Shown here: positions 33,230 to 42,413 of the stretch, in pieces
Numbering within the stretch: position 1 is the first letter of the stretch
Layout: each line of letters opens with the position of its first letter
Source of the DNA: SHVO01 sp041906145
Lineage (GTDB): Bacteria > Pseudomonadota > Alphaproteobacteria > Rhodospirillales > Rhodospirillaceae
DNA: 64,000 nt
Reading direction: 5' to 3'
Assembly: GCA_041906145.1 (NCBI GenBank)
Contig: JAYRJU010000005.1
Location: 62,001-126,000 of the forward strand
Translations under genes and position numbers: made by a program
The notes under the pieces: model-generated
What the model saw: only the letters and a program-made list of their open reading frames with translations
Databases searched by the model: none
Told to the model about the DNA's origin: nothing

Positions 33230-34678
33230 ATGAGCAGCGATCTCATTAACGAATACGAAGCCGCACGACTTACGGGCTTGTCCCCATGGTTGCTCCGTTG
33301 GCTCACCAAGTACGCCGTCAAATTGAATGATGACCGCAAGCTGAAGAGGGCCAAGCTCCAAGATGGCCTCATGTATTTCGAAAAAGCTGAGCTGCTCGAT
33401 TACAACGCGTGGCTAAAGGCCCCTTGGCCTCATAAAGCAGGTAAACGACCAGGCCTCCCCAAGGGTATCCGGGAGGAAGTAAGAATCGAAGCAAATGCGC
33501 AGTGCGCGGTTTGCACCCTACATGGCGATGCCTGTGAAGCTGCACACCTCGACCCAGTTGCAACAAGCAAGAACAATCATCCGCACAATTTAGTCTGGCT
33601 TTGCGCCAACCATCATACGAAATTCGACAACGGCGCCTTAGGCCCGACAAAAGACGCCCGGCACATCGCGCGCGCTATGAAGCAAGGGTTGCATGCCTTC
33701 AGGCGGATCCAATGGACTGCCCAAGCAAATCTTACGCAAAAGCTATTCGAATTACTTGAGCAATGCGGAAAGCTTATCAAGAATTTAGAAGCTATCCACG
33801 ACGTAGCGAAGGCGAAACCGCTCGCCAGGCTGGCGAAAAAGACGATCGCACTTCTTCCTTCCCTGGCGCCGGCTCCGACCGAAGAGGCTTACGGGGCCTA
33901 CAAGAAGCTGGCCCACGGTCTTGGGCTGCCTGCCGCTGTCAAGAGGAAGAAAACGAGCGCTAAGAAGGGGGTGAAAAAGGCAAAGGCGAAAGCTGCACCA
34001 AAACGTCTACCGCTTGTCGCTCAGTTGAAACTAGCCGACAGCTTCAAAGAAGAGATTCGCCTCGCGGCAGGACTCGCCGAATGTCCACTTTGCCGCGGTC
34101 ATGGCCAATTCGAGGGATATGATTGCCCAGCGTGCGGTGCCTCTGGCGTCGTAGATGAAGCTGACGCAGATATGGATCTGAGCCCCTTTCGTCGCACAGA
34201 CTGCCCAGTTTGCGAAGGGACTGGACGACACAGAGGGCATGATTGTCCAGAATGTGGCGGCGACGGGAAAATGCAGGCGCGCCATGCAGAACTGGTCGAC
34301 CTTTCAAACTATGATGAAGTCGACTGTCCGGCGTGTAGCGGCACAGGTTTTATCCGAGGCGAAGAGTGTCCTCGATGTGACGGCGATCGGAAGATGGAGC
34401 GTCGTTTCGCGGACCGTATCAACCCGGATGATTTCAAGCTGACATCTTGCCCCCTCTGCAAGGGTAAGCGACACCATCGCGGAAATGAGTGCCCAGTCTG
34501 CGGCGGCTCTGGTGAGGTCGATAACGTATTTGCCGATAACTTCGATAGCACGCCTTACCAGCTTGTTAAGTGCCCTGCCTGCAAAGGGAAGGGCGAAAGC
34601 TCGTACGGGGAGTGTACTACGTGCGGCGGCGAGAAACGGATAGAACAGCGCCACGCGGCGGCTCTATACGAACGTTAG
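33230..34678 (+). CDS. HTH-HNH nuclease-like protein with five DnaJ-type zinc modules
   Basis: A 482-residue protein of unusual build. Residues 5-62 resemble a MerR/excisionase-type HTH (EYEAARLTGLSPWLLRWL...MYFEKAELLDY). Residues 88-135 form an HNH nuclease motif: C92-A-V-C95, CEAAHLDP with H106, then NLVWLCANHH (C125, H128, H129). A helical part follows, then a lysine-rich linker (238-260). The C-terminal half holds five modules of 40-41 residues starting at C285, C325, C366, C407 and C448. Each has the pattern CPxCxGxG...CPxCGGxG of DnaJ-like zinc knuckles, joined by acidic spacers with D-L/P-x-x-F/Y. It is convergent with the AVAST-like genes in an AT-richer island. I do not know this architecture as a named defence protein; a DNA- or RNA-targeting nuclease is plausible. 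Confidence 0.75.
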   Translation: MSSDLINEYEAARLTGLSPWLLRWLTKYAVKLNDDRKLKRAKLQDGLMYFEKAELLDYNAWLKAPWPHKAGKRPGLPKGIREEVRIEANAQCAVCTLHGDACEAAHLDPVATSKNNHPHNLVWLCANHHTKFDNGALGPTKDARHIARAMKQGLHAFRRIQWTAQANLTQKLFELLEQCGKLIKNLEAIHDVAKAKPLARLAKKTIALLPSLAPAPTEEAYGAYKKLAHGLGLPAAVKRKKTSAKKGVKKAKAKAAPKRLPLVAQLKLADSFKEEIRLAAGLAECPLCRGHGQFEGYDCPACGASGVVDEADADMDLSPFRRTDCPVCEGTGRHRGHDCPECGGDGKMQARHAELVDLSNYDEVDCPACSGTGFIRGEECPRCDGDRKMERRFADRINPDDFKLTSCPLCKGKRHHRGNECPVCGGSGEVDNVFADNFDSTPYQLVKCPACKGKGESSYGECTTCGGEKRIEQRHAAALYER

Positions 34679-34783
34679 GCAGAGAGACGTCGAAACAACA
34701 ATCTTTCGCTGAGCGCAGATACGGAGCACAAAACAATTCGGGAAACATATCAAGCGCGATTCTAACGTGAGAACGCAGGTCCG

Positions 34784-35557
34784 CTACGCCAGGGCCTTCT
34801 TTTTCCTCGACTTCTTTCCCCCACTTCTCCGGGATTCAAGGTCGCTTAGTTGCTTCTTAATTCCCTCGGATATCTCCTCCGCGCATTTTGCGAACGTTTC
34901 AAGACGAGCCAACTTCTTTTCAAGGCTTTCTTTCAGTATCGTCTCAGCTTCTGGCGTCCCGCCCCTCTCACCCACCTCAAATATAAAGCGCAGAATGCGT
35001 TCTGGGGCCTCCGGCTCCACGCCGGCCTTTTCTGATGCCTCCAGCCAACTCCCCAGCGTCTTCGAGTTTCCCTTCGTAGCTTCCTTCAGGAAGTCTCTTA
35101 TGATCACCTTTGCTGAGAGGTCGACCGCTTCCGCCGCATCGAGCCACTTTTCTATTTCCGGCTTCGCATCGCCGCGAGTGGTTTGGCGAGGATAGCGAAA
35201 GTGACGTCCAACTTCCCTTTCTGGATCAAGGCTAGCTATAGCTCGAATTATCGGTTCGACCTCACCGTATGGACGCTTAGATTCCGGAAAGTCGCCCCGG
35301 TGTTTCCAAAGAGCGAGGATTGCCTCCCGGCATTCTTTTTTCGCCTTACGTTGGTTTTCCCCCCTTAGCTCCCGCACATTATTTATCAGCTCTGCGATAT
35401 GGTGAGCCATCCAATGCGACAGCATGTCGGCGCGGCCTTTCCCAAGCTGAGCGACCAATTTTCTACCCAGCTCTAGTAAGCCGTCAAAATCAGCGGAATT
35501 CCCCGTCCGCCGTAAACCGGAATGTTTTGGCGTGAGTGGGGATCGTCTCGTGCTCAT
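34784..35557 (-). CDS. Small partner protein of the STAND nuclease (Avs3b-like)
   Basis: A 257-residue, mainly helical, charged protein without recognisable catalytic motif. It contains LSHWMAHHIAELI near residue 50, a WLEAS-type helix in the middle and a lysine-rich tail (GGKKSRKKKALA). The start at 35557 places 68 bp inside the end of the large gene in another frame, and an ATG five codons earlier would extend the overlap, so the two are tightly coupled. AVAST type 3 systems consist of a large Cap4-nuclease/STAND ATPase (Avs3a) and a small second protein (Avs3b), and the size and order fit. The sequence itself gives no function, so the name rests on context. Confidence 0.6.
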   Translation of the reverse strand: MSTRRSPLTPKHSGLRRTGNSADFDGLLELGRKLVAQLGKGRADMLSHWMAHHIAELINNVRELRGENQRKAKKECREAILALWKHRGDFPESKRPYGEVEPIIRAIASLDPEREVGRHFRYPRQTTRGDAKPEIEKWLDAAEAVDLSAKVIIRDFLKEATKGNSKTLGSWLEASEKAGVEPEAPERILRFIFEVGERGGTPEAETILKESLEKKLARLETFAKCAEEISEGIKKQLSDLESRRSGGKKSRKKKALA

Positions 35558-38500
35558 TTTCTTCGTGTCCATACCAACGATAACGTCGCCGCCTGTCTAC
35601 CTTCACTCGTAAAATAAGATCGCGATCCAGTTTGCTAAGCATCCCCTGTAGAAAATGCCGAGATGCGGTTAGACGCTCTCCAGCGTTGGGGTTTGAACTC
35701 TCATAACGATCTTCGCCATCATCGTAATGACCCCAGACTTCTGAGTAGAGGGCGCGAGCATCTCCATCGCACCAACTCCGCAGATCAACATCGGGTTTTA
35801 GAGATAATCGTTCCGCGAGTTCAGTAGAAGGAACCGGTGGAGGAAACGATATTCCTCCGGACCAAGGGTCGAACCTGTCCAACCCCCGATCGGGGCTTTC
35901 TGAAGTCACCCAGCCCTTCAAATCAAACCCGGGGTGGGCAACCTCGCTGTGCGATTGCGCGGCAGGCAAAGAAAGATCGTGCGCATTTTCAAGGGCCTCA
36001 AGCGCCCGAACAAGTGCATCTGACTTGTCTCGATTCACTAGCGCACTCGTAATGGAAACTAGTTGCTGACGCTCGCCATTCGCCTCTGTCCATCCACCCC
36101 ATACTCGAAGACCTGTGCCCGAAAGAACTAATTCGTCAAACTCGGACAATCCTGGAGTTACTTTTTGGTAAGCCCCTGCTCGGTCCCGCCGAGTCACAGC
36201 ATCTAAGGGAGGCAAATCCCGCCTGTCGGCCAACCATCGGCCATCTTTACGGGACAGATCATGACGTTCAAGCCAATCTGCGAATTCATCTGTGTCCGAA
36301 TTCGGTTCGCGTTGAATGGACGTAGTGGCAAGTACCCGTCCAGCTGCAATCATCATCGCGTGATATGAATAGTAATAATCCAACGCGTCCGCGCGAGGAT
36401 ATGAGCCGTGCGAGTGATAAGTATGACCCTCGGTATAAAGCTTCCGTTTATGACGCGGATCCGCATCCCAACGCCACTCACTTTTCAAACCGAAATATTT
36501 CACGACAATATCCAACGCTTCCCTTTCTATAGCGCCACTTCGCAGACCAAACACGTGGGCTAGGGGGGCGAACCAATAGGGACCAAAGTCGATACCGAAA
36601 AGATAACTATCTTCTTTGTCTTGATGCTGAGGCATCGAAGACTCTGCAAGCAGTTCGCGCTCGTGCGACCCCAGCTGAACAATCGGCAGTCTGGAACGAT
36701 TTACGTCCAGGAGGTCTTGGCGCATTTGTCCCTGATGATTCGGGAAGATGCCACAATCAATCAAACTGATCGCGGCACGGGCCGCGAACTCGCGAATGAT
36801 AACGTGTGGCTGATCGTACAATGCCCAGTCAATTAACTGCCCGATAAAAGGCGCTAAACATGTGGGATTCTCCAGCGCTCCACGCGCAATTCCAATCAGC
36901 AACCATTGCAACGCATTCAACCGATAGAAGGGAAGCGTCGCATCCGAAAATGGTCCCGCACCATGACCACGTGCCATTGTCATGAGGTGTCCAAGAAACT
37001 CGACGCGATTCAGTGTTATGCCGCCAAGGACGACGTGGGCGGCCTCCCAGCGCAAGCATGCTTCCGGCGCTCCTAAGGCAGCCCACACGAATCCAGCGAG
37101 CGATTCTCTCACACCCTCTGGCGGCGCCAAGTCGGCGGTCCAATTTCCATCACCGTCCGTCGGTTCGAAGAGGTTGTCGTAGAAATCGAGCCCGAAAGAA
37201 AGTGCATCAATAGCCTCGTCTTGGGACAACTTCGAAACTAGCAAACTAATAAGAGTAAAAAAGCGGTCTGAACTGAACGCACCGGACGCTTCACCTAACG
37301 TATTCAGGACGACCTCACTGAGGTCCACATCACTCATATCAGTGAGTTTATAGAGCCTCTCGTATGGAAAGTTCTCCCAATGCCGAGTCCTCGCGATTTT
37401 ATAGGCATTACGCTTAAAAAGGCTTCTTGCTGTGTTGTTTAACGCCATCTTCACCGAAAGCAACTGTTCATAGTTTGAAGGCAGTTGCTTCAAGAGGATG
37501 CCCAGATGATAGAGATCAAACTGGGGCACGTTTTCGAGCATTGCTATGAATGAGGCCTCCCTTCCTAACGGGACATGTTTAAACACCTCGGCAAAGAACC
37601 CCTCGTGATCCAGATACTTTTCTCGAACCCTCCAATTCGAGTAAATTTCTAAAAACTCATCTAGAACAGAAGGGTTCTTCCCATCCCCGTATAGATTCCA
37701 CTCCAGAGGAACCTTGTGAGTATCGGGATACTCGTTCTTCGACTTCTGCTTGATACGGACTAGTTCTTCAAGAGCAGCACGCTCCTTGACCTCCGGAAGA
37801 ACAATTCCATGTTCAAGCGCGGTTTTCTCGATTTCTGCAAACCGCTCTTCCGAGAATTGGGCATACTTAAAGAGATGCGCCACCGCCCGGTCTTTTGCCT
37901 CACGTTCAGTTATAGTAGGCAAAATCCGACGGAGCAGGTCGTGATGTTTCCAGTTTGCTCTGAATCCCACAAAGGGTTGCGCATCTAACGGAGATATTGC
38001 TCCCTGATCGAGCAATTGTTGGAATGCGATGGGAAGCAATCTCTCGATGCGGCCAAATTTACGGTCTCGCCAACGACTTAGGATTGCGATAGCAGACGTT
38101 GGGGAAAGTCCACATAACGAGCGAACGGTGCCGCCCCAATCGAAGTGCTTATCTCTATCCACGTAATCGTAGGTAAGTTCCGCAGACCGCGCGAGCCGAT
38201 ATGCCAACTGGTGATGGCGTCCATTCGGGATTGCGGCGCAATCAGCTAGATCCAAAACAGCATCCCACCGAAAGAGATTCTCATTGCCTATCTTACTAGC
38301 TACGTCTACCGCCGCGGTGAAATAGGCCGCGGCTTCATCTCTGTTGATTGTAAGGATTGAGCGTGCTGCGGCCACATACCCGACAGACTTTGCTTCTGCG
38401 TCCGACCTGGACTCCTTAGTTAGCTGAAACGCCTCGAGCGCGAAGTTCAGCGCCACAGGGGCGAGATCTTTCTCTCTCGCCAAAAGGCGGGATAGTGAAT

Positions 38501-41500
38501 TCAAAGTGGGAGCAAACAGCTTGTGCTTTAGCTCGTCCTTCCATTCGACAAACTTTTGCAACAAGACTCCATTCAGCGCCCCAGCTTTACTAGCGGCGAG
38601 TATCCAAAGTCCCGCCATCTCGTTAGAGACGTGCCCATAGTCTCGATAATAAGTGACATCGGCAGACCGCGCTTTATCTCTTGTTTTTTGTAGCTCATCG
38701 AGGAAAGAGCTCCCCGTCACGTTCCCGACAGAAACATCTGCAGAAAACTGATACCAAGGAAGCAATCTCCCGATTACACCCCGAAATTCGCGAACATCTT
38801 CCGAGGAATAATCCGTTTTCTTATCCAAGGCGTTTTTCAGCTCGTCGTGCGCTAAATCTCGGGGAGTAAGATGCTTACCCAAAAGAGCAGCGCACAGACT
38901 GTGCGCCCGCAAGACGACGGCACGGGACTTCGAATAATGCGACTCTAGGCCTCGTGGTGCCTCGGTTGGTAGATGCCTCGAAAGAATGCTTGCGGCCTCC
39001 TGTCGGGTACACAAATTACTGCGCAACGCAGCTTCAACGGTCGCACATACCACGTTCAGGGCGGTATACTCCGGCTCCATCAAAGCCGAACGGTTCCACG
39101 TAATGCGGAACAACCTCACGAACCGCAGCGTTCGACGCGTAACGGCGATCGGTGGATATCGCGCGTCGTCCGCCAACACCATAGTGATTGAGAGAGCAGC
39201 CGCTATGTCCGCGGATATAACGAATTTCTCTAGGTCATCAAGGCGACCATGGTCGAGGAGTCTGCGCGCCACTAGTTCACCGACCCGAAAAGATATAGCG
39301 CGCGGGGTCCAAGCAGCCAAGCTTCGCGCGCCCGCCTCCGGTCCGTGAATGTTAATCTGAGCCATCGTCAGCTCAAGAACATCGACATCCTCAACCTTCT
39401 CCTCTTTCAACTCTTCAGTCGACAACGAACGGCGGTTATGCAGCCATTCGTAAGCCATACGTAGTCGACTACGAGCATCCCCCTTTAATTCGGCGCTTCC
39501 TGAAAGAAGTCCAGCTTCATAGGCGTGGTGCGAGCCAAGCCATCCGGATCCGAAAGTGCGCCGCGAAACAATCTCTTCCAAAATGTTGGGCGCAAGAAAC
39601 GTTGCAGCAAGGTCAGTGTTCTGTTGGATAATGTTTCGCTCACGATCGGTACCTGCAGACTCCCCGCCCGCTTTTAACGCTAGCTTTGCCGCATCCACGT
39701 AACGCCGCGATCGCAAACTTGCTTGCAACGCGAATTGGAGGCGCTGGAGTTCGACATCTCTCCGCTCCAAAGGCGTGCTCGTTGGCAAATCAGTTGAAGA
39801 CAATGCAGTTTCCACCAGCTCAGCAAATTGGCCAGCTTCTAAAAGTAGCTGGGGTAACACCGATGCAACGTACGCATTTTTGACGGCGAGTGGGCGCAGC
39901 GCACTGATGAATTCCAGCATCTTCGGGGCCGGCGGCTTGAACCGTTCTCTAAACCAACTTTCTGCCGGCTCGTCCAGAAACTGAATGTTTTCACCCGCCA
40001 GCAGAAGGGGGCGCCCTAAATCAATGGCAAAACTTTTTATGGCGGCCGTTGGGATACCAGATACCGCAGCAAGTACGTGAAGGGGAATCAGTGGTCGAAG
40101 CATCGCCATCGCGGCGCACACTCGGTCAATGTTATGCCGTTCCACGCCGTCCCCAGCGGCGTCCTTGAGCTTGGTTATTGCGCTTTCCAAAAGAGTCCCG
40201 ATCGTATCGTCAACGCTGGTGGGGTTCGGGCCTAATAGCCGAAGCGTTTCATATAAGTTCGCAACGCGTGAGAGAGCTAACGCCTGGACTCTTGGATTGT
40301 GAGAACTTAAACGATGAAACTCCTCCACATCTTGGTCCGTTGCATTATGAAACTTCCGGCGCAGGCATAACGCGGTTTCCTCCTCATTAAAGGGCTTCAA
40401 CTCTAGGGTTAGAGTTGAGAGTGGTGGATCCAGGTAGTTCAGTCGGTGCGACCTACATAAAAACACCACTCGCACGTTCGAGGGAAACTGCTCCCTTATT
40501 AAGTCCCGTACAAACGAGCGCGCTTCGCCAGCTTCCTCTGCGGCCATTTGAGCATTATCCGCCGCGTCAATTACTAAGCAAACAAGCGCAGCGGAGTCAC
40601 TTGCGGCTAAGATTTTTGAAGCCTGCGTAATGCGATATAGGAAAGCGCGCATGTATGAAGAGTTGTCTGCGAGCGGCGATGGAATTAACGGGTGACAGAG
40701 TCCCTTACTTCCCAATTCATTCGCGATTTGAACCAGCGCGTCTTTATGTCTATGACGATAGCGTGAAGCGCTCCGGTAACTTCCGTTGCCAAAGCAATCA
40801 TAAAGGACAGACACGGAACGAGAGGGGAGATGCGCCCCAATTTTAGAAGCGAACACGGTTTTTCCTACACCCGCGGGTGCATGGACTATCACTGGTCCGT
40901 ACGCGGTGACGATGGAGCGAATCAGTCCCTCCTCCTGGCTCCGCGCAATTACATTTTTCACGTCACTTATTAAATTTGGGGCCGGGAAAAGTCGCTCTTC
41001 ATCCGTGTTAAGTGACCGGAGGACGTCAATCTTCGTGATCGTCGGATTTTGCGCACCCTCGGAAGACGCCTTCCTGGTGACGAGATCCTTGAGTCTAATG
41101 GGAGCGTCGACGTCTACATCAGGCAAATAACCTGCAAAATCCTGCAAAAGGATATTTCGCTGCTGCCAAACTCCATCCTCTCCACCTTGGAGACGTAAAA
41201 TCTTCAAAAATGCTGATAGATCTTCGCCCTTCAGGTGGGTGAACTTCGCCAATTTCTGCAACTCGAGGGGATAACGGGCTTTAACGCCATTCGCTGCATC
41301 CTCGATTGCGCATACAATCGCCGGACTAATGGGACGGTTTGTGACAAACGAAAATTCCAGTTTGGTAGCAAGCGTCTCGCGGCTGAAGGTCTGAAGCATC
41401 TCTCCATATTTCGCCGCAAAGCCTTTGATGGTCTCTCTTAGCCCACTCGCGCTCCATGGTTCGGCACTATGACGGCTTGAGTGCTTGAGCTGGCTATATC

Positions 41501-41729
41501 GGACAAAGCGCGCTTCACTTAGATCTTCATCGCCGTAGTACTCACCTATGTCGATTACGGTTTCGCCGGCCCGCGCCCCTCCCGGTCCCTCGTTAGGCGA
41601 CGATCCTTCTATGCTGACCGCTACGAGGTCGCTTTCGGAGGCAAGGAGCTCGAGGCACCGCCTTGAAGCCCATAGATAGTGAAATTGATCACCGTCCCGG
41701 CTAGGTCGGACTAGGTCTAAACCACGCAC
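35490..41729 (-). CDS. avs3a: Cap4-like nuclease / STAND NTPase, AVAST type 3 (Avs3a-like)
   Basis: A giant 2079-residue protein starting at a GTG. Residues 10-170 look like a Cap4/DUF4297 PD-(D/E)xK nuclease: GDQFHYLWASRRCLELL, the acidic VIDIGEYYG (D60/E63) and the Q80-L-K82 motif in RYSQLKHSS. The STAND NTPase follows with Walker A APAGVGKT (284-291) and Walker B LVIDAAD (386-391). The remaining ~1500 residues are helical-repeat-like and end in a conserved C-terminal part. In studied AVAST proteins the repeat region recognises phage proteins (terminase large subunit for Avs3), which triggers tetramerisation and DNA cutting; that is family knowledge, not seen here. Codon use and base composition are visibly AT-richer than the flanking genes, indicating transfer. 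No frameshift or stop interrupts it. Confidence 0.78.
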   Translation of the reverse strand: MRGLDLVRPSRDGDQFHYLWASRRCLELLASESDLVAVSIEGSSPNEGPGGARAGETVIDIGEYYGDEDLSEARFVRYSQLKHSSRHSAEPWSASGLRETIKGFAAKYGEMLQTFSRETLATKLEFSFVTNRPISPAIVCAIEDAANGVKARYPLELQKLAKFTHLKGEDLSAFLKILRLQGGEDGVWQQRNILLQDFAGYLPDVDVDAPIRLKDLVTRKASSEGAQNPTITKIDVLRSLNTDEERLFPAPNLISDVKNVIARSQEEGLIRSIVTAYGPVIVHAPAGVGKTVFASKIGAHLPSRSVSVLYDCFGNGSYRSASRYRHRHKDALVQIANELGSKGLCHPLIPSPLADNSSYMRAFLYRITQASKILAASDSAALVCLVIDAADNAQMAAEEAGEARSFVRDLIREQFPSNVRVVFLCRSHRLNYLDPPLSTLTLELKPFNEEETALCLRRKFHNATDQDVEEFHRLSSHNPRVQALALSRVANLYETLRLLGPNPTSVDDTIGTLLESAITKLKDAAGDGVERHNIDRVCAAMAMLRPLIPLHVLAAVSGIPTAAIKSFAIDLGRPLLLAGENIQFLDEPAESWFRERFKPPAPKMLEFISALRPLAVKNAYVASVLPQLLLEAGQFAELVETALSSTDLPTSTPLERRDVELQRLQFALQASLRSRRYVDAAKLALKAGGESAGTDRERNIIQQNTDLAATFLAPNILEEIVSRRTFGSGWLGSHHAYEAGLLSGSAELKGDARSRLRMAYEWLHNRRSLSTEELKEEKVEDVDVLELTMAQINIHGPEAGARSLAAWTPRAISFRVGELVARRLLDHGRLDDLEKFVISADIAAALSITMVLADDARYPPIAVTRRTLRFVRLFRITWNRSALMEPEYTALNVVCATVEAALRSNLCTRQEAASILSRHLPTEAPRGLESHYSKSRAVVLRAHSLCAALLGKHLTPRDLAHDELKNALDKKTDYSSEDVREFRGVIGRLLPWYQFSADVSVGNVTGSSFLDELQKTRDKARSADVTYYRDYGHVSNEMAGLWILAASKAGALNGVLLQKFVEWKDELKHKLFAPTLNSLSRLLAREKDLAPVALNFALEAFQLTKESRSDAEAKSVGYVAAARSILTINRDEAAAYFTAAVDVASKIGNENLFRWDAVLDLADCAAIPNGRHHQLAYRLARSAELTYDYVDRDKHFDWGGTVRSLCGLSPTSAIAILSRWRDRKFGRIERLLPIAFQQLLDQGAISPLDAQPFVGFRANWKHHDLLRRILPTITEREAKDRAVAHLFKYAQFSEERFAEIEKTALEHGIVLPEVKERAALEELVRIKQKSKNEYPDTHKVPLEWNLYGDGKNPSVLDEFLEIYSNWRVREKYLDHEGFFAEVFKHVPLGREASFIAMLENVPQFDLYHLGILLKQLPSNYEQLLSVKMALNNTARSLFKRNAYKIARTRHWENFPYERLYKLTDMSDVDLSEVVLNTLGEASGAFSSDRFFTLISLLVSKLSQDEAIDALSFGLDFYDNLFEPTDGDGNWTADLAPPEGVRESLAGFVWAALGAPEACLRWEAAHVVLGGITLNRVEFLGHLMTMARGHGAGPFSDATLPFYRLNALQWLLIGIARGALENPTCLAPFIGQLIDWALYDQPHVIIREFAARAAISLIDCGIFPNHQGQMRQDLLDVNRSRLPIVQLGSHERELLAESSMPQHQDKEDSYLFGIDFGPYWFAPLAHVFGLRSGAIEREALDIVVKYFGLKSEWRWDADPRHKRKLYTEGHTYHSHGSYPRADALDYYYSYHAMMIAAGRVLATTSIQREPNSDTDEFADWLERHDLSRKDGRWLADRRDLPPLDAVTRRDRAGAYQKVTPGLSEFDELVLSGTGLRVWGGWTEANGERQQLVSITSALVNRDKSDALVRALEALENAHDLSLPAAQSHSEVAHPGFDLKGWVTSESPDRGLDRFDPWSGGISFPPPVPSTELAERLSLKPDVDLRSWCDGDARALYSEVWGHYDDGEDRYESSNPNAGERLTASRHFLQGMLSKLDRDLILRVKVDRRRRYRWYGHEENEHETIPTHAKTFRFTADGEFR

Positions 41730-42413
41730 TATTTTTACCTTACCTTTTTGGAGACTCTGCCGTGCTATGCCCGCGCGGGTGCATTATACCGCGACGTCTG
41801 CTTTTTTCGAGATAGCGTTCCCGCCGTGGCGTATCCGGCCACACGTTGCGAAACGCAACTCAATTCCTACATAACGGCACTTAAGGAAGCAGTAGAACGG
41901 GGGGCAAGATGTTCTTTTCAGTCCGGGTTACGATCCGGATTTTCACAATCACTTACCCGCTACCTGTGGGGCCAGGTTCGCCGATGGCAGACGAACCCGG
42001 CCTTCCCGGAATTCGGAAAGGCGGGGCGGACGAAGGAAGTCAAAAAGAGACAGCGCCTTTCTGAGATCTATCCTCGCCCTACCGTAAACTGGCTAAAACC
42101 TATCAGGAAAAGGTCGCGGAGCACTGGGGGCAGTTCACGCACACCCGACGGTTCAACACTGTGGGAATTACCGCGGCCATTCAGGTCAAGCGAACGACGC
42201 GCTCGGGCTTAGCACGAGCACTAGGCAGCGCGTTTCATGCAGGGCGATGCTCTCGACCAAGTATCCCCCCGTAACTTAAGGCGCAGCGTCTCCGGCGTTT
42301 TGACCTCTGACCGCAGCGGAGGAACCCGACCACGCTAAAACTAGCGTTCTTCGATTAGGTCGCTCGGCGTCCCGGCCCGATGGAGAAGGGTCGATGCCCT
42401 TGCCCTTAGGTTC
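41730..42413. other. Gene-free island edge, possible decayed sequence
   Basis: A stretch of 684 bp without a convincing gene. A frame at 41748-42212 (154 codons) has no recognisable features and atypical composition. An open stretch of 69 codons at 42065-42274 (+) reads like real protein in its second half (KTYQEKVAEHWGQF, RRFNTVGITAA) but has no start codon and could be the remnant of a lost gene. The Avs3a promoter must lie near 41730-41800. Confidence 0.45.

Noticed and set aside
33230..34678. Reading the HNH-zinc gene as a DnaJ chaperone
   Set aside because: No J domain (HPD motif) is present; the Cys modules are more numerous and spaced differently from DnaJ.
41748..42212. 154-codon frame upstream of Avs3a
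   Set aside because: No domain, atypical composition and a different frame in the same stretch looks more protein-like; reported only as part of the island edge.
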